Of a stretch of 64,000 nt of DNA, positions 56,501 to 64,000 are shown one piece after another (within the stretch, counting starts at the first letter, position 1; every line of letters starts with the position of its first letter). The position numbers and the translations under genes were made by a program. The notes under the pieces were generated by a model. It made no database searches, was not told the origin of the DNA, and saw only the letters and a program-made list of their open reading frames with translations. Origin of the DNA: Entoloma clypeatum (lineage: Eukaryota; Basidiomycota; Agaricomycetes; Agaricales; Entolomataceae); the NCBI GenBank assembly GCA_963565915.1, contig OY751496.1, positions 1,612,001 through 1,676,000 on the forward strand, in the 5' to 3' direction.

Positions 56501-58066
56501 ATATGATGAGACTACCCCGATAGAGAGTCGATAAGAGGACTCACGGGCTGCCGATGAATGCGATTTGGTTCCAGTCGAATGTCAGTAGCGAAAATCCAAG
56601 GCCGCTGCGATAACCAAACAGTTGGTTTATTTTCTACAAGTTATAGCACTTATCAGGGCATGCGGGACGAAACGATCATCTCGCTACGCACTACATTATC
56701 GGGAGCCGCCCAGCAGACCTGGTAAAACGGTTGAGAAGGTTTGAGTCTAGTGAGATGGATGGGAGTACCCAGGTGAAAAAGCTGCAGGTGTGTCAGGTGA
56801 ATGTTGACAGTCTCCCGAAGCTGCCCATACCTAAGAGCCTGGAAGAGGTATCCGGGCACGAAGTCTTGTGGGATGATTTCAGTTAGTAACAAGGCAATCT
56901 AGAAAATCGAGACGAACACCACAAGGCAGCACCGATGAAAGCATAAAGAAAATACCGCTCTCTGCTCAGTCCCTCGTGCTGACCAACGCCTGCATAGCTT
57001 TGAGAATGTAAAGTATTGAATAGAGCGCATGAAACGAGAGTGTTGGGCCAAACTAATAGTATGGTTATTAGCAGTAGCACTAAGTATGCCGTGGCAAAGG
57101 ATTATTCACTCATCGAAGGGGGGGCAACAAGAAACCGACGAGTGACACCGCCGATTGAGAAACCGATAAGTTGTGTGGACATGACAAGGAGCCATGCATC
57201 TGATATGTTGGGTGAGGATAGGTGTTATTCAGGAGGATGAAAAAGCATACAAAGAAAACCAAATTTCTGACGATAATACACTCGCTGGACGGCGATGATA
57301 TCTGTGGCATAGGCAGTGGGGGCACCTACACTTGCCATTATGGTGACGAGTACCTATCAAGGTGTCGACGTTTTCAGAAGGATCCGAGAGCGCAGGATTA
57401 TGAGCCTACATGTTCCTTGATGCTAAAAGGACCAGGATTAATATCTACACCGAGGACAGTCGCATCCGGAGATAGTCGAGCCCAGAGACGACCAACGGGA
57501 AAGGCAAGGAGTTGTGCTACAAGCTATGGGAAACTTTTCAGCGATGTGATCGAAATAGAAAGGAGGAGAGACATACACCTCCGATGGAAACGGATGGAAA
57601 GCGGAGATAGAAGAACTGATTCAGGCCTGCAATGATAACGGCCAAAAAAAGGCCAATAACCCAGGCGCGTAGTGTAGACGCAGGCATGTCAGGGTCGTCA
57701 AAGTTGGCTACGGCAGAGCGGACCTCTGGGTAGGGAGAGTCATCTTCTGCGAGAGAAAAAGTGATGGGTGTTTGAGCTGTTCAATCGGCGAAAGGGAAAT
57801 GTTTAAGATACCAAGGAGGGAGTCGAGGTCGGTATTGTGACCATATACATTGTAGATCTCACTGTCGCGTCCGGCCGAGAATATAGAGGATGCCAGTTTT
57901 GAAGGAGAGGGATGGGGATTGATATCTAGTTGGAGAGATTCAGCATGAAATTAAGGTCGGAGAGGTCATGAGGATACGGACGTGTTGATTTCTCCTGGTC
58001 CCGGATATCGTACGACGGATATATCGTATTGTGGTGCTCCTCCTCTCCGGTCAGGGTATCACTCAT
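53533..58066 (-). CDS. Oligopeptide transporter (OPT family), many introns
   Basis: Proton-coupled plasma-membrane carrier for small peptides or related substrates. From ATG 58066 (MSDTLTGEEEHH) an acidic N-terminus reaches DSPYPEVRSAVANFDDPDMP and the first span STLRAWVIGLFLAVIIAGLN, the standard OPT start. Other recognisable pieces are VCWAAPDNVV with NQLFGYRSGLGFSLLTFDWN, PGKPIAMMMYAAQTCLNTYI, FFLIGAACP-like spans near 54,190 and the C-terminal NYVPWAIIGFLFQYVIRRKY, SAALDAGTAVGVILVYF and YPLNGTIG. It ends with QTLDWNKVPFKRLSNGQTFG. The gene is broken into roughly twenty small exons; I did not fix each junction, so small frame errors cannot be ruled out, but all parts appear in order. Substrate not predictable. 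Confidence 0.87.
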
Positions 58067-59330
58067 TTCATAACTTGGGCCAAAATGTACGTTTGGGGCG
58101 GAAGGTGAGGAATTCGCAGATGTCGGAATTATTGATGAACAGGGCTAGTTCACGAGGCAAGATGCTTGGAATGGTGGTTGGTTAGTACTTCAAGTTGGTT
58201 TTTTAATCCAAGTCAGAAGAGAAGGAGTCTTCTTACTTTATTCTGCGGGGAAATGGACTCGGCTGTGCCTCCGCCGCCCAGGCACACCAGTCGACACGTG
58301 CTAGCCTGACATCCTCAGATCTTCCACACTGTGTTTTGAACAAGCCCACAAAGACCCCGTGGCTTCACAGGAGCGCCAACCAAGGGGCGGCAACAGAGCG
58401 ACGTTCACGAATTCATACTAAAGAGTCATCGATTCATCCCCTTTAACTTACCCTAGATACAAAATCGAAGGCCGACCTATCGCATCTCTCCTGTCAGACT
58501 GCGTAATCTCGCGCCTTTTCTTTCACGCCGCCACATCAACCTCGCCCTAAATTTTCTCATCCTACCCTGCCCAGGGACCCCCGAACGGATAACATATGTA
58601 GAACAAATGATCAGAAGTATCATCATTAATAATGTACAGTGGCCAACCCATGTACTAGTCAGACTGCGCCTCAACTACTGTTTTGCCGAGAAGAGGCGCC
58701 GTGGTCATCTCTCTTCTGTTACATGCATTCAAGTGCTAAGTAAGTAGTAAGCTGTTGGGCTCAATGTTATCAAGTACCGGTTATTGATGGCCACAGGAAC
58801 ACACCATCTCGTCGCTCAAATTCAATACGAACAACCTAAGGAGGCATGAGAGGCATTTTTAGGGGAAAGTACTGGACATGGCGTGCCCCGATAATGCGTT
58901 GTCTCGGGAGTCGGAGACAACTGCAAGATCGTCTTGATGCTCATCATGAACATGCATATTCTGCGTCGTCTCGCGAATCGGATGTCTGGGCATCTGCCTT
59001 CGAGCATCTAGACGACCCGCCCTCAATAAAATGCTTTATACTTCGACCGTTCCATTGCTATGATAATATCACCAAAATACAAAGTGAATTACATCAACAA
59101 CAACTGTCAAATGCTGGGCTGTTGGCCCTACGTGGTCAAAAAAATGGGTCCAAGTAAGTTCGACATAGGTTTCCGCAAACAAACTCGAGCCTGAGCGGGT
59201 ATTTTGGTGTTCGCAAGACCCAAGGAATGCGAGGCTATGTGATTGTTTTGAGATCTGTCCAAACCCATGAACCTCTCGGCGACGGAAAAACGGTAACGGA
59301 CGTACCAGGGCATCGAGGCCCAGTTGTCTT
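58067..59330. other. Intergenic region upstream of the OPT gene
   Basis: 1.26 kb with the 5' region of the OPT gene on the left and the 3' end of the permease gene on the right. Short frames (for example 58846-59157, plus) show no family resemblance. No repeats or RNA genes recognised. Confidence 0.55.
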
Positions 59331-61219
59331 CTATGAATATAAGACCTTCATCTCTGCGCACACAATCGTCAATCCGACTGATGTCATCACCAGAATCGGT
59401 AGCAAATTCCATCTCGCGAACGTCGATTGCGCCACATGTAATCCCTTCTGTTCCAATATCCCCTTCCACAACAGTCCCGCCAAACTCGCACTAAACGCGA
59501 AACTGACAGCACCGATATTACTAGCCACCGCCAATGCGATCGCTGCCGCTCTGTCGCTCGACGGGGGAAGACCTGCCGCGCGTGAGACTTTGGTCAACAG
59601 AATCGTCGCACCAATATTCGTGCCCGATACGTTACACAGAATAACGCCAAGCACGCCAATGATCCATATGACGGAGTATTTTTCACGGTGTGAAGCAAGA
59701 ACCAGCCAACGCGCGAAAATGTCAATCCAACCTTGATGCGCCAGGGCTTCAATGAGGATGAATTGGGAAAAGGCAAAAGGGATGAGCGCAAAGGGCAGTC
59801 GAGGTAGAGCGGTAAAGAAGGTTGGAAAGCACTCTTTCAACCGTAAGCGACGTAAGTTGTACCGTGAGCGGAGCTGGGATGTTGAGGGAAGTTGGTTCAG
59901 AATAAGTGGTCGACTCGTGGATGCGCTGTCCTGACTGCTTGACCTAACATTGGAGCGTGGTTCATAAGGAGTAGTAACAGACGCCGGCGGATCAAGCGTT
60001 ACACCGGTGCTCAACGGCGCTGGTTCGCAGTCCTCCAAAAAGGCTGAATCCTTGGGGGCCGCCGCCGGAGCATGAGGCTGCGTGCTTGCTTGCCTTTTTA
60101 ATAGAGCAATCGGAATGCCTTTCACTTGACGGTAATAATCCCAACCAACGTCAAATATGAACTTGGCCATTGCAAAAGGAAGGCTGATCTTCCATACGTC
60201 GACATGGAAGAAACTGACTAGGATGATAACAAGAAGACAAGTTCCGAGCAGAAAGCTTCCCACCCAGGCAGCCGCTGGATCCAGAAGTGCAGCTCGCACA
60301 TTCAGTGGCTCGGTCGCAGGAAGCATTCTAGGAATGTAATTGGGATGACGAAACTGGAACGCAAGAGCAACTAGGCAAGCGAGACTGCATCCCAGGAAAG
60401 GGAGGATAGTATATGCAGTGAACGCCGCATTGTTGACTGAGAAGCCTTCACATATGACTACATTGGTCGGATTTCCAACGAAGAGGACCATGCTTGCTGT
60501 GTTTGCAGCTGCAAATTCTGAGATGAGCCAGGAAATTGGCTCAAGCTGAATACGGCATCGGAAAAGTAAGGCGATGACTGGGAGCAAAGGATGGTCACCT
60601 TTGTAACCTGAGTATAGTAGACGAGGAAAGCGGTCCCAGACAGAATAACGGGATCGTTGCCAAGCAGAACGCTGAGGGCGGTCAACATGAGGTAAAAGTA
60701 GAAGAAAAGCTTGTATCCGTTGGATCCTCCTTGATTTCTCACCCAGAATGCAGCGGCTTCGAGGATACCGGTAATGTCCAGCGTGATTGCCATATAGGCG
60801 AGAGAGAAGAACAGTATCAAGATGTTATATGGTTTGACGCCATCAGTCCCACTGTAGGAAAGTAGGGCGTTAGTCTGTTCCTGGTCTGAGGAAACTAAAG
60901 GAACATGAAAGAAACGGGACATACACGATTCCATCCCTAATCTAAATAGAAGATGACATAACCGGATTCCAGTCAATGGTTTTCTCACCTGGCTCAGACC
61001 CAGGCACTGGCCCCCCCACAGGATCGCTATCGCAATAATCGGGGAGGTGGTGAGATCAAGTGGCACCTGGATGTGTTTCTGGCCGCGACGAACTGATACC
61101 GAGACAGGGCGAATGACGAAGATGATTGAGAGGACAAAGACGGCCAAGGTGGCTATGGAGGGCCCTGTTACTGCCATGGAACGAAGTTTGGGAAAAGGAG
61201 GAAGTAGCATCGTCTCCAT
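59331..61219 (-). CDS. ArsB/NhaD-type permease, ion transporter superfamily
   Basis: Multi-span membrane protein from ATG 61219. The first exon has a signal-like hydrophobic span (GPSIATLAVFVLSIIFVI) and SPIIAIAILWGGQCLGL. Small exons follow (IRDGIV; then GTDGVKPYNILILFFSLAYM) with FFYFYLMLTALSVLLGNDPV and the junction to the long last exon near 60,600. That exon has TASMVLFVGNPTNVVICEGF, a central cytosolic loop of about 130 Ser/Pro-rich residues, then spans ending VLGVILCNVSGTNIGATILL and IALAVASNIGAVSFAFSASL. The paired GNPTN and GTNIGAT motifs in two halves are the hallmark of the ArsB/CitM/P-protein superfamily. Fungal members are poorly characterised; an arsenite, anion or sodium/proton role is not decided. 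It is divergent from the CorA-like gene. Confidence 0.87.
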
Positions 61220-61565
61220 ATGCTATCAGTCCGAGGCTGTGCGTACCCAAGGTTTGACGGCAGGACCCCAGCTGACTGGCCGATGAACGGTCTGATGTTC
61301 CTGTGGTATCATGCTTGATACCACAGACCCGCCGATGTACATATCTACGGGAATCGTCGTTCTATCCTCGGGAAGGGATGTCAAGCGGTCCGTCAATCGC
61401 GGGCAATGAGGCGATGCAAGTTATCAACCCTGTGACGGTGTTCAAGGATCATTTTGATGGCTGGCGTCGCTCTTGGGGCCTTGGCGCAGTGATCCCCCGA
61501 CGCCATCCACGCCGCACTCAGTTGGTAATAGACTTGCCCACTTTTTCTTTCCTGTCATGTATAAG
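61220..61565. promoter_or_regulatory. Divergent intergenic region between the permease and CorA-like genes
   Basis: About 346 bp between the two opposed start codons, so both promoters should be here. GGTATCATGCTTGATACC (61303-61320) forms an inverted repeat that could be a regulator site. Confidence 0.5.
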
Positions 61566-63875
61566 ATGAAAAGCAGGTCACCTATGCCATCGGTCATCGA
61601 TATGTCGTTGACAGGCAGGTTTCGTATTCCTGCCCCAAGTCACCGGCATGGCACACCTTCCGGTAAGCAAAAAATTGGCTCTCTTCGTTTTGGAAAGCTA
61701 AACCGATTTACTAGGACCTTGGCCGTTTCTTGATCTCAGTGATGAGGTCTGTCCAACCAACCAAGTACTTCTCCTCGGACGATTTCTAAACAGTCGATCG
61801 TCAGGCAGACCCCGAGCAACTCAACAGATCCGGCCCTACCGTACCCCCGAATACCTGCGACCATTCTGACGCACAGAAATGCAATAGTTGTTGGACACAT
61901 TACCCGCAATCGCTCTTTCCGAATTGGACTGCTTCCCAACAGAAACGCAGTCTCATATCAGATATAGTGGAACGCTCGTCAAACTGCACGATCCACTATG
62001 TCGATGTCGCCGAAAGTGGTCAATTTTCCACCTCAAAGGGTCTCACGGTCACTGATGAAAGGAAGGATGCTCATTGGAATTTCATGAGGGAGCCCGTGAG
62101 TCATATCGCTGGTTCTATTCGCGGGCAAACGGGTAATTAATGCTTTGAAAGCGACCAACGGGCACGAGATTGAGAGCCTTGTTCTTGGACAATCTTTCGG
62201 GACCGGTCTTGCAAATGGTTGGGACCAAGTAAGGCTTGCAACTTAATCGGTCGTTCATGGACTGACTTTTGGGAAAGATATAATGTCGAACCTTTCTACT
62301 GGTCATCTTCCCTCGGCTGGATACCTTCAAGGTATCAGGAGTCAGGAGTCCCAGCTGAGGGTGACCGTACGTCTCAAATGTTGGATCACACATCCTTCCT
62401 GACCCGTTCCATAGATATCACAGTTGTTCTCAAGTTCATCCGCACCATGAAACACGACCTGCAGAGTCCTTTCTCGAATATGCTAGAAGAAATAAATCAA
62501 ACTCAACATTCCATTGACATACAAGCTCCTCTTTTTCTTCAATCGAGTCGGTGTTATATTCTCTTATTCAATGTTCTGCTTCAACGCATTCCGACTAGGT
62601 GGTCAAGTGCTTCTCCCTGATTTGCTCGCCTTGCACATTGTTCGATCATCCACGAGCAGCACCATCATCTCTTATCACTCTGGCCATGACAATCGCACGA
62701 CGCCGGCCGCCGTCCTCCACTCGAGACTAAATGCAGCGGGTCGTTCTGTCTATTGGAACAACATCTTCTCGAAGAACAAAGATCCAACTTTTGTCTTCCT
62801 TTCTCTATTATGGTACGCGCTGTATGCATGGGATGAGTCACTGGAACATCTATACGACCGTATATGTTTTCTTGTGCGTGTTCTGTCCAATCCATCCTAA
62901 CTCATCCTATTCTGAAACCGCACGTTCCCCACTTCTAGGAAACCCGGGTCATACATTCGAACGATATTGATCTCACGAAAGAGCTGCACCTCATCCGGGC
63001 CCATCTTCACCATTACGCATCTCTACTTGAAGATTTCCGCAAATCTGTCAAGTTCGTATGCGAGACAACAAATCCGACTCTTAGCAACCGCGAACTATAT
63101 ACCCTAGAAGACCGAGAGAAATCACAGGAGGTAATGCAGCGGGAGTGCCGGCAATTATTGAGCGAGATAGAAAGGCTCGAGCATTCTCGCGTCATGCAGG
63201 ATAACCGGGTACTGAACGTCATTAATCTGGCAAGAAATTATTTGCTATTCTGTCGCTGCTCTGACTCATATGAAGCGGCATAAACCCAGGGTTACGCAAG
63301 TGTCAATATCAATGACAGTAAACAAATGAAAAAGCTCACAGAAGCAGCACTTAGAGACAGTGCGGGTGAGGCATCCCTTCAATTCTTCAAACGAGCTCAA
63401 TACTTTTCCCACCGCAGCAATGAAGCAGGTCGCTTATCTTACGATGTTCTTCCTTCCTGCCGGCCTCGCTGCTGTCTGTATCCATCCCTCCTCCTTGTCC
63501 TTCCTCTCATCAACGGTTTTCCCCTAACAACAGAGCATCTTCGGGATGAACGTTGGAGAGATTAACCCCGGCACCGACGGGACATTACCACACTACTTCG
63601 CCGTTGCGATCCCCTTGACGATTGCCACCATTTGGGCGATTGGGGCTTTGGAGTACCGCCCGAAAGGTGCTAACAAGAACGGGGACTCTGGGAACGGTGT
63701 CAGCACCTCCCACAGTGACTTTATGAACGGACGAAGAACCGGTCAGCGGATATACTTCTGGCAACGGATTGGGTGGCCCGCTATTCTGGCGCATAGGCTC
63801 GTCGAGCGGGGTGTACAGAGGTTAATGTTCAGGGATAACCAAGCGCGGATTCGGGCTCCTGACCTCAGGTCTTGA
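61566..63875 (+). CDS. CorA-like magnesium transporter family protein
   Basis: The proposed start is ATG 61566; another in-frame ATG is 61584. The N-terminal part is poorly conserved and spliced (a first intron near 61664-61714). A segment WTDFWERYNVEPFYW ... SSTSSTIISYH ... AAGRSVYWNNIFSKNKDPTF leads to the helical CorA domain: WDESLEHLYDRICFLETRV, LTKELHLIRAHLHHYASLLE, FRKSVKFV, QRECRQLLSEIERLEHSRVM, SKQMKKLTEAALRDSAAMKQ. The first span FFLPAGLAAS is followed by FGMN (63543 onward), the Gly-Met-Asn selectivity signature of CorA, and a second span FAVAIPLTIATIWAIGAL. Introns include 63231-63285, which uses a GC donor. The N-terminal exon structure is uncertain. Channel function for Mg2+ is inferred from the motif. 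Confidence 0.8.
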
Positions 63876-64000
63876 CCTTACATACCGACAAATGGATCGA
63901 ACCAATCATATGTTGTCGATACTGATGTGTTATTGATGTGTAGACATAAAGCAGTGTACATAATGTTTTTACAGACTTGCAATATTGACCGTTCAGCCTA
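63876..64000. other. Right edge, 3' flank of the CorA-like gene
   Basis: 125 bases after the stop codon, AT-rich, probably 3' UTR. Nothing else seen. Confidence 0.5.

Noticed and set aside
57222..57635. 137-codon plus-strand frame
   Set aside because: It overlaps OPT exons on the other strand and resembles no family.
58846..59157. 103-codon plus-strand frame between the OPT and permease genes
   Set aside because: No domain or homology recognised, and codon usage is unremarkable; probably chance.

Overview
The window looks like a chromosome segment of a filamentous basidiomycete, most likely an Agaricomycete. Genes are cut by many 45-60 bp GT-AG introns, the ribosomal and housekeeping proteins are fungal, and the repeats are basidiomycete-type copia elements, chromoviral gypsy elements, pogo-like DNA transposons and small TIR elements.

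Two compartments are visible. Positions 1 to about 45,195 are a transposon island holding a single host gene that I recognise (a universal-stress-protein gene, 11586-12572, minus strand). Positions 45,330 to about 63,875 are compact host DNA: valyl-tRNA synthetase (-), ribosomal protein eS17 (-) head to head with uS8 (+), tRNA-Val(AAC) (-), YIF1 (+), an oligopeptide transporter (-), an ArsB/ion-transporter-superfamily permease (-), and head to head with it a CorA-like magnesium-transporter-family gene (+).

The island can be read as a dated stack of insertions, because most boundaries show target-site duplications (TSDs). From the left: a LINE/gag-like relic (80-1316); a TA-flanked TIR element (1932-3587) containing a hAT-type MITE with TSD CATGTGAG (2348-2846); a decayed MITE (3725-4455); a copia element with 309-bp LTRs and TSD CGGGG (5198-10984); the USP gene; a long inverted-repeat element (12597-14685) with a perfect 39-bp hairpin; an intact TA-flanked MITE (14688-15329). 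The main nest follows. A pogo-like deletion derivative (copy B, 15334-45192) was hit by a sister copy in opposite orientation (copy A, 15416-16587), by a second copia element (16936-41505, TSD AACAC) and by a TIR element carrying a spliced zinc-finger gene (41601-44552, TSD GTTGACGG). The second copia was in turn hit by gypsy-1 (21885-27271, TSD GGAAT) and by gypsy-3 (28258-41361). Gypsy-3 was hit by gypsy-2 (30493-36595, TSD GAAGA), the only retroelement here with fully open gag and pol frames.

Four cross-cutting points stand out. (1) Nearly every nonsense codon in the decayed elements is TGA, several at sites where a related copy has Arg, as expected from CpG deamination of CGA. (2) All three gypsy elements have 10-12 nt complementarity between the predicted RNA 5' end and the bases 2-3 nt after the 5' LTR, suggesting Tf1-type self-priming; both copia elements instead show a half-tRNA(iMet) primer site. 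(3) Two gypsy elements carry extra genes beyond gag-pol: an antisense, intron-containing Zn2Cys6-like gene in gypsy-1 and a downstream zinc-ribbon-like ORF3 in gypsy-3. (4) The 2.95-kb TIR element keeps an N-terminal Cys/His finger and a C-terminal PHD-like finger but no recognisable transposase core. All calls are by eye; no database search was run.
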